From IMG/VR virus record IMGVR_UViG_3300032087_004172, positions 1 through 37,761 of that record: 37,761 nucleotides of DNA; one strand, 5' to 3'. This document shows positions 17,397 through 24,839 of this stretch, piece after piece (position 1 is the stretch's first letter; each line of letters begins with the position of its first letter). This stretch comes from a virus. A program made the position numbers and the translations under genes. The notes below the pieces were generated by a model. It ran no database searches, was not told the DNA's origin, and worked only from the letters and a program-made list of their open reading frames with translations.

Positions 17397-17870
17397 ATGA
17401 GTAAAAAATACATTAGTACAAAAACATATAGACAAATTGCACCTTGTGCATACCGCCAATGGCGAGCAGATAGTCATTGTAATCTAGTACATGGCTATGC
17501 ATTTTCTTTTCATTTTGAATTTGAAACAGATGATCTAGATGCTCGTAATTGGGTTGTGGATTTTGGCGGTTTACGACCGCTAAAAGATAAACTTGAAGAC
17601 TGGTTTGATCACACACTGCTAGTTGCAGAGGATGATCCGCAACGTGAACATCTACTTAAACTAGGTGAACTTGGCCTTGCAAAGATTACAGAAGTTGAAA
17701 AAACCGGGTGTGAAGGTATTGCTGATTTCTTGTATGAATACATCAACACTATATTCTTACCAAGTTGGGAACCCGGAGAACGTGTTTGGTGTTCTAAAGT
17801 AGAAGTTCGCGAAACAGATGCTAACATGAGTATGCGTGTTGGTCATAGAGAAGACAACGAGTTTGACTAA
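17397..17870 (+). CDS. QueD/PTPS-like 6-carboxytetrahydropterin synthase homologue
   Basis: The 157-residue protein belongs to the 6-pyruvoyl-tetrahydropterin synthase/QueD family, whose QueD members make 6-carboxy-tetrahydropterin for 7-deazaguanine (queuosine or modified DNA bases). Residues that look conserved are Cys28 and His32 in SHCNLVHGY, Asp71-His72 in WFDHTLL, and Glu139 in VEVRETDAN. Two positions that are normally zinc-binding His appear as Tyr: Tyr19 (CAYRQW, usually CAH) and Tyr34 (HGY, usually HGH; HGY also occurs in some family members). Zinc binding and activity are therefore uncertain. No queC, queE or folE was seen in the window, so it must use host partners or genes elsewhere. 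It is followed after 10 nt by the next gene with a GGAGA site. Confidence 0.78.
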   Translation: MSKKYISTKTYRQIAPCAYRQWRADSHCNLVHGYAFSFHFEFETDDLDARNWVVDFGGLRPLKDKLEDWFDHTLLVAEDDPQREHLLKLGELGLAKITEVEKTGCEGIADFLYEYINTIFLPSWEPGERVWCSKVEVRETDANMSMRVGHREDNEFD

Positions 17871-17880
17871 GGAGAGTTAA

Positions 17881-18120
17881 ATGGTACAAAAGAATCCAGG
17901 TAGAAAACAACATCGAACTATGCGTGGCAAGTTAGTAGACATGGATATGCTGCGTAAGAAAAATGAGTTAACTCCAGCAGTAGGAAACATGAACGTTAAT
18001 GCTAGAGGTGACGAAATAGGTCCAGGCGGAAAAATTGTTCGTACTAGAGAAGAAGTGTTAGCTGAGTATTACAAAAACAATGATGCAGTAATTGCAGATC
18101 CAGGGCCGCAAGAGGACTAA
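17881..18120 (+). CDS. small conserved-looking basic phage protein, unknown function
   Basis: The 79-residue protein has a strong GGAGA site at its start. The N-terminal half is basic (QKNPGRKQHRTMRGKLVDMD), and the centre has an ordered Gly-rich motif, NARGDEIGPGGKIVRTREEV. The composition resembles small proteins I associate with marine T4-like phages, but I cannot give a function. It lies 10 nt after the QueD-like gene, and one base separates its stop from the co-chaperonin start, so all three are probably cotranscribed. It has no Cys, signal peptide or membrane segment. Confidence 0.7.
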   Translation: MVQKNPGRKQHRTMRGKLVDMDMLRKKNELTPAVGNMNVNARGDEIGPGGKIVRTREEVLAEYYKNNDAVIADPGPQED

Positions 18121-18121
18121 T

Positions 18122-18514
18122 ATGAAAAAGTTTAAATCTAAAGTGAGAGCCATTGGTAATAAAGTTCTTGTTTCGGACATGGATTTTGGCGATCAAAAAA
18201 CCAAAGGTGGTTTGATTATATCTAGTGATGATGGCAAAACCCGCGGCGTTCACGCTCGTTGGGGACGTGTATTTGACAAAGGTCCTCGTAATACTGACGA
18301 GTATGACATCGGTGACTGGGTCCTTATAGAACACGGCCGCTGGACTAGGGGTGTGGACTTCGAAACAGATGATTTTACTGGCACTATTCGCATGGTTGAT
18401 AATGCAGCAGTCTTAGGGTACAGTGAAACAAAACCTGATGACGTAATATTTGGTAATGAGTATAATGACGGAGATCACATGACCGTAGACCCAAGTGATT
18501 TTATACAAAAATGA
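18122..18514 (+). CDS. GroES-like co-chaperonin (gp31-type)
   Basis: The 130-residue protein has the GroES fold order: an N-terminal strand, KVRAIGNKVLVSD, then a candidate mobile loop around KTKGGLIISSDDGKTRG, then GRVFDKGPRNTDEYDIGDWV (strand and G-D-x-V turn) and LIEHGRWTRGVDFE. T4 gp31 and its relatives replace host GroES so GroEL can fold the major capsid protein; that is the likely role here. At 130 residues it is longer than GroES (about 97) and near the larger phage co-chaperonins, with a C-terminal extension. I use the ATG at 18122 rather than an upstream one, because AGGA is placed correctly and the upstream frame reads through the previous gene. Its stop overlaps the next start (ATGA). 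Confidence 0.82.
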   Translation: MKKFKSKVRAIGNKVLVSDMDFGDQKTKGGLIISSDDGKTRGVHARWGRVFDKGPRNTDEYDIGDWVLIEHGRWTRGVDFETDDFTGTIRMVDNAAVLGYSETKPDDVIFGNEYNDGDHMTVDPSDFIQK

Positions 18515-18678
18515 GAATATTTAATAAAAAGAAACCTAAACAGGTAGTAAAAAAAGCAAGAGAATTTTCACCATATGAGCGTAAAAATGGTGAGAAAATG
18601 TCCGACATTGAAAAAATGGATCAAGGATTTAACGGTTCAACATACACAGTTAATGGTATTGATATTGACTTTTCATGA
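18511..18678 (+). CDS. 55-residue basic protein, unknown
   Basis: This short gene starts with ATGA overlapping the co-chaperonin stop, and its own stop overlaps the next start (ATGA at 18675-18678). These two overlaps are the main evidence that it is real. The 55-residue product begins MRIFNKKKPKQVVKKAREFS (very basic) and ends in an acidic tail, IDIDFS. No cysteine or membrane segment is present. I cannot assign a function. A short basic N-terminus with an acidic C-terminus would suit a nucleic-acid or assembly factor, which is only a guess. Confidence 0.65.
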   Translation: MRIFNKKKPKQVVKKAREFSPYERKNGEKMSDIEKMDQGFNGSTYTVNGIDIDFS

Positions 18679-19784
18679 ATAAGGTCACTGCGCACAAACA
18701 AAAAGTTTTGGAAATGAACCAAGACTTATGGCAAACAAGTGTGCAGCGACCCTGCTTCATCGACACTGGATTAGTTTATCCTCCAGGTGCTGGCGGGAAT
18801 TTTTTACTAAGCTGTTTACAATCTGATTGTCAAGTAAGTGCTTCTAGCGCTAACGAATATTTTTACCCAGACAGTGTGCAATCTCCGCTAGATGTTTATC
18901 CTACAGCTACAGATACTTTTTTAGATAAAGATTGGTCAGATAGACAATATGTAGAATCAGTTGTAAATTTGTATAATAACAAATATGTCAATAATGTACA
19001 GAACAAAAACAAATTTTACTTACATCATTTTTTTCCTACAATTCTAAGCATGACTTGTAATTTACATATTGATGATCTTATTGTTGTTAATGAATCTAGG
19101 TATACATTTATGTTGACTAATTTAATAAAAGAATTAAAACTTTTTGCCACAAGGGATTTTAACAGTCCACATGCAATAGAAGAAATTTTTTATCATAATT
19201 GGCCCGAAGTAAAACAACTTGATCAGTTTGGGGGGTTCGAAGCTGGTACTTGGAATCTTGCATATATTAGTTTAAATGAATTATTACCGTCTATACAATA
19301 TAATAGCACAATACACTGGAGATATATACTACATACTCAAATTTACAAACAGTATGTTAATAAAAAAACTGCAAAGAAATTTCTACAGGAATTTTTTAAT
19401 ACATACTTTCACCTTATACAACATTATGCAAAACATCTCAACCATGACTATTATCAAGCAAGTTTAGAAGATGCAGCAACTTACACACGAAATTTACACT
19501 TGTACGAGTACGATGAACTATTTTTTGATTTAAAGATACCAGACAAATTTTTTAGCTTTTGGAAAACAAAGGATACCAAAAAACAACAAAAATATAATTA
19601 TAGGAAAAAAGTAGCAGAGTATAGTAATAGAACATTGGCTCAAATCAAAGAAATCATGCCCTTTATTACAAATAGGCATTACAAAAGAGTGATGAATAAA
19701 TTAATTCAGCATTTACAAAAAAAACTATACACCGCATGTACTGAACATCATATTAAACTAGTTGACATAACTAGAAATACATAG
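18675..19784 (+). CDS. putative sulfotransferase-like protein
   Basis: The 369-residue protein has a Gly-rich loop after a strand near the N-terminus (CFIDTGLVYPPGAGGNFLLS, about 27-46). It resembles the PAPS 5'-phosphosulfate-binding loop of phage and marine sulfotransferase-like proteins. Downstream, YLHHFF and IVVNESRYTFMLTNLIKE fit the strand-plus-helix arrangement in which 3'-phosphate-binding Arg and Ser occur, but I cannot verify this. The C-terminal half is strongly basic and rich in Lys, Tyr and His. If correct it would transfer sulfate to a carbohydrate, lipid or protein tyrosine, perhaps to alter the cell surface. Alternative: an unknown P-loop-like protein. The start overlaps the previous stop. 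Confidence 0.5.
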   Translation: MNKVTAHKQKVLEMNQDLWQTSVQRPCFIDTGLVYPPGAGGNFLLSCLQSDCQVSASSANEYFYPDSVQSPLDVYPTATDTFLDKDWSDRQYVESVVNLYNNKYVNNVQNKNKFYLHHFFPTILSMTCNLHIDDLIVVNESRYTFMLTNLIKELKLFATRDFNSPHAIEEIFYHNWPEVKQLDQFGGFEAGTWNLAYISLNELLPSIQYNSTIHWRYILHTQIYKQYVNKKTAKKFLQEFFNTYFHLIQHYAKHLNHDYYQASLEDAATYTRNLHLYEYDELFFDLKIPDKFFSFWKTKDTKKQQKYNYRKKVAEYSNRTLAQIKEIMPFITNRHYKRVMNKLIQHLQKKLYTACTEHHIKLVDITRNT

Positions 19785-19787
19785 TAG

Positions 19788-19795
19788 TATAAATT
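19788..19795 (+). promoter_or_regulatory. weak late-promoter-like octamer TATAAATT
   Basis: TATAAATT differs from the T4 late consensus at the last base only. It lies 18 nt before the ATG at 19814, between a sulfotransferase-like gene and mazG, with CAGGA placed as a ribosome binding site. The mismatch lowers confidence, and mazG is expected to be early, so this could be coincidental. Confidence 0.3.
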
Positions 19796-19813
19796 TTTAA
19801 CAGGATGTGAATA

Positions 19814-20236
19814 ATGACTAATATTGTTGATTTAAACAAGTATAAAGAGTTTGTAGATGCTGTAACCAGCAACGAATCTAAGTCTGTTGTACAAATGTAC
19901 AATCGTATGGTTGATATGGACACAGGCGTTAACGGTGCTGAAGTAAACAGTGCACGCCTTCTTACTGGTGCTATCGGACTTGCAAGCGAAGCAGGTGAGT
20001 TTGCTGAGATTGTAAAGAAAATGATCTTCCAAGGTAAGCCATGTGACGAAGAAACTATTTTCCATATGAAACGTGAGCTTGGTGATATTATGTGGTATTG
20101 GATCAACGCTGTAAATGCAATCGGCGAAGATCCTAACGAAGTAATAGCAGAAAATGTAAAGAAACTAGAAGCACGTTATCCAGGTGGAGAATTTGACGCA
20201 TTTTACAGTGAGAATCGTAAAGACGGCGACTTATAG
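19814..20236 (+). CDS. mazG: MazG-like nucleotide pyrophosphohydrolase
   Basis: The 140-residue protein carries the all-alpha MazG NTP pyrophosphohydrolase core: ASEAGEFAEIVKK (Glu at about 59 and 62) and RELGDIMWYW (Glu88, Asp91), which bind Mg2+. The single-domain length fits the phage type. Host MazG hydrolyses (d)NTPs to monophosphates; cyanophage MazG was proposed to lower ppGpp and later shown to favour deoxynucleotides (established knowledge as I recall it). The role here is probably nucleotide-pool adjustment for phage replication. CAGGA lies upstream. The stop overlaps the GTG start of the next gene by one base. Confidence 0.88.
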   Translation: MTNIVDLNKYKEFVDAVTSNESKSVVQMYNRMVDMDTGVNGAEVNSARLLTGAIGLASEAGEFAEIVKKMIFQGKPCDEETIFHMKRELGDIMWYWINAVNAIGEDPNEVIAENVKKLEARYPGGEFDAFYSENRKDGDL

Positions 20237-21057
20237 TGAACAACTACAAATTAAGAGATAAGTTTGATCGTAAAGCAAGCCCATGGAATAAATTTATCCG
20301 TGCATGTGCTGAATCTATGAAAAACAATAATCTTGATTTGTTTTTGCTGACAAATGATAAATTAAAAGTCAAAACATGGATGCAGGATTTTGTTAGCACA
20401 GAACATATCTTACCTCCTTTAGTTATAGACAAAGATCCTGCTGTAGTTTTTGAAAAAACCAAAATTCCTAATTTTTATCTCAAATGTAATTTATATTCAG
20501 GATTAAATGCTAGGATTCAAGACGGGAAGTTTTGCTTAGGACGTACTACAGATGCAACCGATTATAATGGATATTCTAAGTTTAAAAATGATCTGCTAAC
20601 TTTATATCAAAAGGAAAGTTTTGGTTTATACGAATATCAAAAATGCGGCACTCCTTTGTATTTTAGCGAATCTGCTTTAAATGATATTGTAGATTATAAA
20701 CACTTTTTTATCTATGGAGATCATTTTATGACTCAAACTGTGTATAATATAGAACAAGGTACTCCTAATATAAAAGAAGCAATGGTCTGGCCTGATGGAA
20801 GTCCTGTTGGAGCCCAACTGGTCAATGCAATTAGCCAAGCCTTTGTAAAACCAAAATCATGGAATCAACAAATTGCGGTTTGCAAACCAATAGCAAAGTA
20901 TTTTGACTTTATACGTATTGATGTAATCACACAAGAAGACAGTGATAAGTTTTATATAGCAGAAATAGAACCATTGCCACGACGTGGTAACTACAAAGCA
21001 AAAGACATAATGAAAATCATAAATCCAAAACTGCAAAAAGATTATGGCATTATATGA
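20236..21057 (+). CDS. TupA-like ATP-grasp protein
   Basis: The 273-residue protein matches the TupA-like ATP-grasp family. EHILPPLVIDKDPAV, FEKTKIPNFYLKCN and YSGLNARIQDG (about 79-97) follow the pattern of TupA's L-I-P-x-L, L-P-x-x-F-V-L-K-C-N and G-S-G, and the C-terminal half has FDFIRIDVI (223-231) and YIAEIEPLPRRG (about 240-251), the acidic Mg-ATP region. ATP-grasp enzymes join an acid to an amine or similar group; TupA relatives are linked to teichuronopeptide or capsule modification in bacteria. Here the canonical N-H-G-S-G is changed to N-L-Y-S-G. The start is GTG, overlapping the mazG stop by one base. The stop overlaps the next ATG. The target is unknown. Confidence 0.65.
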   Translation: MNNYKLRDKFDRKASPWNKFIRACAESMKNNNLDLFLLTNDKLKVKTWMQDFVSTEHILPPLVIDKDPAVVFEKTKIPNFYLKCNLYSGLNARIQDGKFCLGRTTDATDYNGYSKFKNDLLTLYQKESFGLYEYQKCGTPLYFSESALNDIVDYKHFFIYGDHFMTQTVYNIEQGTPNIKEAMVWPDGSPVGAQLVNAISQAFVKPKSWNQQIAVCKPIAKYFDFIRIDVITQEDSDKFYIAEIEPLPRRGNYKAKDIMKIINPKLQKDYGII

Positions 21058-21263
21058 GCGGTCAACGTAGATTTTTAAAATTATGGGCAAGAACTGTAGG
21101 AATGCCAATAGGCTTAAATGATGAAGATAAACCTGAATTCTTGCCAATTCCTCAAAAAGATGTAATAAGAGCTTTAGCATTTAGAACATTTTGGATTGTG
21201 TTACATATTGTGACATGTTTTGCTATTATTGCAGGGAATGGAAGAGTGTTGGGCTTTTGGTAG
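21054..21263 (+). CDS. small single-TM protein
   Basis: The 69-residue protein starts MSGQRRFLKLWARTVGMPIG, has an acidic stretch and ends in one membrane segment from about residue 46 to 68 (FWIVLHIVTCFAIIAGNGRV). Its opening R-F-L-K-L-W-A-R-T is reminiscent of small proteins found near replication genes in marine T4-like phages. It has no signal peptidase site, and the topology is probably N-in with a very short exterior tail. The ATG overlaps the previous stop (ATGA). Function is unknown; membrane localisation is clear from the sequence. Confidence 0.7.
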   Translation: MSGQRRFLKLWARTVGMPIGLNDEDKPEFLPIPQKDVIRALAFRTFWIVLHIVTCFAIIAGNGRVLGFW

Positions 21264-21421
21264 AACGTATAAAACTTTTCTTTGCATGGTATAAACTATT
21301 GCTTTCTAAGAAATATCATGCTATAACTAGTATACAAGATGCGTGGTATAACTCTGCGTATTACACACTTGATGGAAAATATAAAGAATCATATGTTCAA
21401 AAACAGAAAAGAATACACTGA
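21257..21421 (+). CDS. short protein, TTG start, uncertain
   Basis: The frame after the TM gene reads VERIKLFFAWYKLLLSKKYH and then ITSIQDAWYNSAYYTLDGKY, about 54 residues from a TTG at 21257 that overlaps the preceding stop. Aromatic and basic residues dominate the first half, which could be an amphipathic or peripheral membrane helix. An ATG further upstream (21191) lies wholly inside the previous gene's membrane region and is probably not the start. No good ribosome binding site precedes the TTG, so the call is tentative. Coupling to the upstream gene is the main support. Confidence 0.4.
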   Translation: MVERIKLFFAWYKLLLSKKYHAITSIQDAWYNSAYYTLDGKYKESYVQKQKRIH

Positions 21422-21584
21422 ATGGGCCCTCGATTTACTTGACAAGTATGGCGTTAAAGATCCCAGCACTTACAGCGCAGCTGAAATAAAGCACTACAAT
21501 CCAAATATTCCTGAATCGTTTATTGATGATTACACAGGAAACACAAATAACTACGACACTTATAAAGTTAATATCAAAAGGTAA
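21393..21584 (+). CDS. small acidic protein upstream of clamp loader
   Basis: This frame from the ATG at 21393 gives a 63-residue protein that starts MFKNRKEYTEWALDLLDKYG and runs through DPSTYSAAEIKHYNPNIPES to KVNIKR. It is soluble, helix-rich at first and then Asn/Tyr-rich. Earlier ATGs in the same frame (21339, 21372) would only add residues inside the overlap with the preceding short gene. It ends 7 nt before the gp44-type gene, so it probably shares its transcript. I do not recognise it. Confidence 0.55.
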   Translation: MFKNRKEYTEWALDLLDKYGVKDPSTYSAAEIKHYNPNIPESFIDDYTGNTNNYDTYKVNIKR

Positions 21585-21591
21585 TTGAATA

Positions 21592-22515
21592 ATGAAAGAA
21601 CTTTGGGTAGAGAAGTATAGGCCGAAAACTGTAGACGGTTATGTATTTAGAGATGATGCACAGCGTAATCAAGTAAACACTTGGATTAAAGAACAGACTA
21701 TTCCGCATTTGCTGTTCAGCGGTAATGCAGGAATCGGTAAAACAACTCTAGCAAAGCTGTTGTTTAACGAGCTTGACATTAATCCGCTTGACGTACTTGA
21801 GATTAACGCAAGTCGCACTAACTCTGTAGACGATGTTCGTGATAAAATTGTAAACTTTGTGCAAATGATTCCTTTTGGGGATTTTAAAGTTGTGTTGTTA
21901 GACGAAGCTGACTATTTGTCTCCAAACGCACAAGCAGCGCTTCGTGGTGTAATGGAAGAGTATCACAGTACCGCACGTTTTATTCTAACGTGTAACTATC
22001 CAAACAAAATTATTCCTGCTATTCATTCACGTTGTCAGGGCTTTCACATTGCTAAGATCGATCAAACAGAGTTTACTGCTCGTATTGCAGAGATTTTGAT
22101 TACAGAAGGTATTACGCCAGACTTAGACACACTTGATACATTTGTAAAAGCAACATATCCCGACTTGCGCAAGTGTATTAACATGGTACAGCAAAATGTA
22201 GTAGACGGTGCACTAGTAATGCCGCAGCAAGGTGACAGTGGAGAAACTGATTGGAAACTTGACATGGTCGAGTTGTTCAAAGCAGGCAAGATCCAAGAAG
22301 CTCGTAAACTGCTGTGTGGATCAGTGCGAGCAGAAGAAATGGAAGAAATTTATCGTTGGCTGTATGATAATATAGAGCTGTTCGGAAACGAACAGCAACA
22401 AGACCAGGCAGTGCTAATTATTAAGCAGGGCTTGGTTGATCACACCCTTGTAGTAGATCCTGAAATCAATTTAGCTGCTACACTAATTAGGCTTGCCAGA
22501 CTAGGAGAATCATAA
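21592..22515 (+). CDS. 44: sliding-clamp loader ATPase, T4 gp44-type RFC
   Basis: The 307-residue protein is the RFC-like AAA+ clamp-loader subunit (T4 gp44). It opens MKELWVEKYRPKTVDGYV, the usual W-x-E-K-Y-R-P box, with Walker A SGNAGIGKTT (about 43-52), Walker B VLLDEADYL (101-109), sensor 1 ILTCNYPNK and the arginine-finger SRC motif in HSRCQGF (146-148). It opens the sliding clamp with ATP and loads it on primer-template DNA. T4 uses four gp44 and one gp62. The gene expected to encode gp62 follows immediately with a TAATG overlap, although that protein is not recognisably gp62. The start lies 7 nt after the previous stop. Confidence 0.93.
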   Translation: MKELWVEKYRPKTVDGYVFRDDAQRNQVNTWIKEQTIPHLLFSGNAGIGKTTLAKLLFNELDINPLDVLEINASRTNSVDDVRDKIVNFVQMIPFGDFKVVLLDEADYLSPNAQAALRGVMEEYHSTARFILTCNYPNKIIPAIHSRCQGFHIAKIDQTEFTARIAEILITEGITPDLDTLDTFVKATYPDLRKCINMVQQNVVDGALVMPQQGDSGETDWKLDMVELFKAGKIQEARKLLCGSVRAEEMEEIYRWLYDNIELFGNEQQQDQAVLIIKQGLVDHTLVVDPEINLAATLIRLARLGES

Positions 22516-22847
22516 TGATCGAAACAAAAACACTTAAATCTGCAGAATACTTAAACACTCTTATTGTAGACCGTATGACTCAGAATAAAGATAAAGAAAC
22601 CGCAGAATTTTTAAACACAGCCCATAAACATATTCATGAAATACTAAACGGACTTGTTGAAACTGCGGTCGAACAGCAGGCACCTGCAGGCGTATATGTT
22701 ATCGAAAACCGCAGCGAAGAAGATGTTAAACTCGAAGCGTTTAAAGATGAAAAATCAGCTATGGAGCGTTTTGGAAAGCTAGGCGAAGCTGACAACTTTG
22801 CTAACGTTGAAAAGCTACGTATGCACGCTTTATCACTAAAGGATTAA
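22515..22847 (+). CDS. unknown protein in gp62 position
   Basis: The 110-residue protein overlaps the gp44 stop (TAATG). It is soluble and mostly helical: LKSAEYLNTLIVDRMTQNKD, then TAEFLNTAHKHIHEILNGLV, a short strand with VYVIENRSEED, and a C-terminal helix through RMHALSLKD. It has no Cys. In T4 the gene after 44 is the clamp-loader small subunit 62; position and tight coupling make this a candidate partner, but at 110 residues it is shorter than T4 gp62 (187) and I see no motif that proves it. Thymidine kinase follows after one base. Confidence 0.6.
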   Translation: MIETKTLKSAEYLNTLIVDRMTQNKDKETAEFLNTAHKHIHEILNGLVETAVEQQAPAGVYVIENRSEEDVKLEAFKDEKSAMERFGKLGEADNFANVEKLRMHALSLKD

Positions 22848-22848
22848 T

Positions 22849-23400
22849 ATGCGAGGACATCTTGAAGTATTTGTAGGGCCAATGTATGCAGGGAAAACCA
22901 GTAAGCTACTTCAGCGTGTTCTTTGGCTTAATCATCAGCACAAAAAAGTCCTTGTAGTCAAACCTAGCAAGGACAATAGATATAGCGAAGACAAGATTGT
23001 AACTCACAACCAATTAAGTTACCCTTGTATTAGTGTAAAAACACTTCAAGATGTAAATGAAAACTATAATATCCAACCTTATAATTTTAACACTGTTTGT
23101 TTAGATGAAATTCAATTTATGGATAACGATCTAATGTACGAAAATGTAGAACAGTGGTTAGCAAATGGTGTTAATGTTATTGGAGCTGGCTTAGACCAAG
23201 ACAGTAGAGGGGTGCCTTTTGAAAGTGCATGCACACTTATGGGTCTAGCTGATACTGTAGAAAAAATTACAGCGGTTTGCACAACTTGTGGTAAGCCTGC
23301 TACTAAAACATATCGACTCGAAGCATCTGGAGATCGTGTACAGGTAGGTAGTATGGGCATGTATGAACCACGATGCGTAGAACACTGGGAACCTAAGTAG
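22849..23400 (+). CDS. tdk: thymidine kinase (class II)
   Basis: The 183-residue protein is a type II thymidine kinase, which phosphorylates thymidine to dTMP with ATP. Walker A is GPMYAGKTSK (10-19), Walker B DEIQF (86-90), the glycine/lasso region follows at GAGLDQDSRGVPF (112-124), and the zinc site is Cys144, Cys147, Cys176 and His179 (CTTCGKPA, RCVEH). Length and motif order are standard for bacterial and T4 Tdk. AGGA precedes the ATG. With ThyX (27594) it gives two routes to dTMP. The stop overlaps the GTG start of tctA by one base. Confidence 0.93.
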   Translation: MRGHLEVFVGPMYAGKTSKLLQRVLWLNHQHKKVLVVKPSKDNRYSEDKIVTHNQLSYPCISVKTLQDVNENYNIQPYNFNTVCLDEIQFMDNDLMYENVEQWLANGVNVIGAGLDQDSRGVPFESACTLMGLADTVEKITAVCTTCGKPATKTYRLEASGDRVQVGSMGMYEPRCVEHWEPK

Positions 23401-24839
23401 TGATAGAACAATTTGCAGTATTAGCAGCAGGTACATTGTATGGTTTAATTATTGGTATTATTCCCAGCGCTGGCGCCACTACAGGACTAATTGCACTTTT
23501 CTCAGTTATAGGATATTTTTCTGGTGATCCTTACCTAGGTGTTATTTTTTGTATGGCTGTTGTAGCTGCATCTACTACAGGTGATACTTTTGCCGGCGTG
23601 CTGTTAGGAATTCCAGGCGCAAATTCTGCTGCTGCTACAATGATAGACGGACATCCGCTTGCACTGCAAGGCAAAGCAACTTATGCAATTACAGCAGCAG
23701 TGACAACAAGTACAGTAAACGGAGTGCTATGGGGACTTTTAACCTTTGCTTTGTTACCTTTTTATACAAAATTAATGTTGATATTTGGTATACCTGAATT
23801 ATGGGCGTTTACCATGCTTGCTTTAGCGTGTGTTGGTTTTATTTCTAGCAAGTGGTGGTTGCGTAGTTTAATTGCTATTGCTATAGGTATAGCACTTGGA
23901 TATATTGGAACTGACCCTGGCACAAACGCTGATAGATGGACATTTGGTTGGCAATATTTGGGCGATGGATTACAGTTGATGCCTGTAGTTGCAGGATTAT
24001 TCGCATTTCCAGAAATGATCAAAGGGTTACGTCAAGGAACCTCTATTGCAAAAATAAGTACAGATCAAACTGCTCAAACTTTTGATGGCATAAAAGCTGT
24101 ATGGCAAAATAAATGGGATGCACTAAGAGGTGGATTTATAGGTGCATTTATTGGCTTACTTCCGGGCTTAGGCGGAAGTATTAGTGATTGGATTTCTTAT
24201 GGATCAACTGTCGCAGCAAATCCTAAAGAAAAATTTGGTAATGGAAATATCAAAGGTGTCATAGGCCCTGAAGGATCTAACAACGCACAAAAAGCTACAA
24301 GTATGATTCCAACAGTGCTATTTGGAATTCCAGGAGCGAGTTTTGCTGCTGTAATAATTGCGTTGTTTATGTATTTAGATTTTGAATTAGGCACACCTGA
24401 CCTAGCATATGATACACAATTTTTTAACAGCTTAACCTTCGGCTTTTTAGGGGCCACTGTACTGGTTGGAATTTTCTGCTTAGTGTTTACAAAATATATT
24501 GCCTTGATTACAAAAGTGCCGTATAAGTTTTACTTTCCTATTCTAGTTGTTTTTATTATTTGGGCATGTGTTCAATACACAGGTGGTTGGGAAGACTATG
24601 CAGTACTTGCAGGCTGCACTGCACTTGGATTGCTTGCAAAAAGATTTAAGTTTTCAAGACCTGCAATGTTAATGGGTTTTATTCTAGCAGATAGAATAGA
24701 AGCACTTACTTTGCAAATGATCACATTATATAACTTTGACAAATTAATAGATAGACCTATTTTCTTAGGACTTGTTTCTCTTATTATAATAGTCCTAGTA
24801 TGGGGTGTGTTACGTAGGCAAAAGTTGGAATATGCATAA
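23400..24839 (+). CDS. tctA: TctA-type tripartite tricarboxylate transporter permease
   Basis: The 479-residue, strongly hydrophobic protein (roughly 10-12 membrane segments) matches TctA, the large permease of tripartite tricarboxylate transporters that import citrate, dicarboxylates and other organic acids, driven by an ion gradient. Both halves of the inverted repeat are visible: first IIGIIPSAGATTGLI then GVLLGIPGANSAAATMIDGH (about 69-88) and PLALQGKA; second IGLLPGLGGSISDW (about 252-265) and TVLFGIPGASFAAV. Length is close to normal (about 500) and no frame damage is seen, so it may be functional. The start is GTG overlapping the tdk stop. A TctC-type binding protein is encoded at 25633, but no TctB (small four-TM subunit) is recognisable. 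Confidence 0.92.
   Translation: MIEQFAVLAAGTLYGLIIGIIPSAGATTGLIALFSVIGYFSGDPYLGVIFCMAVVAASTTGDTFAGVLLGIPGANSAAATMIDGHPLALQGKATYAITAAVTTSTVNGVLWGLLTFALLPFYTKLMLIFGIPELWAFTMLALACVGFISSKWWLRSLIAIAIGIALGYIGTDPGTNADRWTFGWQYLGDGLQLMPVVAGLFAFPEMIKGLRQGTSIAKISTDQTAQTFDGIKAVWQNKWDALRGGFIGAFIGLLPGLGGSISDWISYGSTVAANPKEKFGNGNIKGVIGPEGSNNAQKATSMIPTVLFGIPGASFAAVIIALFMYLDFELGTPDLAYDTQFFNSLTFGFLGATVLVGIFCLVFTKYIALITKVPYKFYFPILVVFIIWACVQYTGGWEDYAVLAGCTALGLLAKRFKFSRPAMLMGFILADRIEALTLQMITLYNFDKLIDRPIFLGLVSLIIIVLVWGVLRRQKLEYA

Noticed and set aside
18092-18121. Upstream start for the GroES-like gene
   Set aside because: The extra ten residues read through the previous gene's 3' end and have no ribosome site; the ATG at 18122 follows AGGA.
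24157-24180. 8-bp inverted repeat (TACTTCCG / CGGAAGTA) in tctA
   Set aside because: It encodes the conserved LLPGLGGS permease motif, and Pro/Gly codons make such pairing likely by chance.
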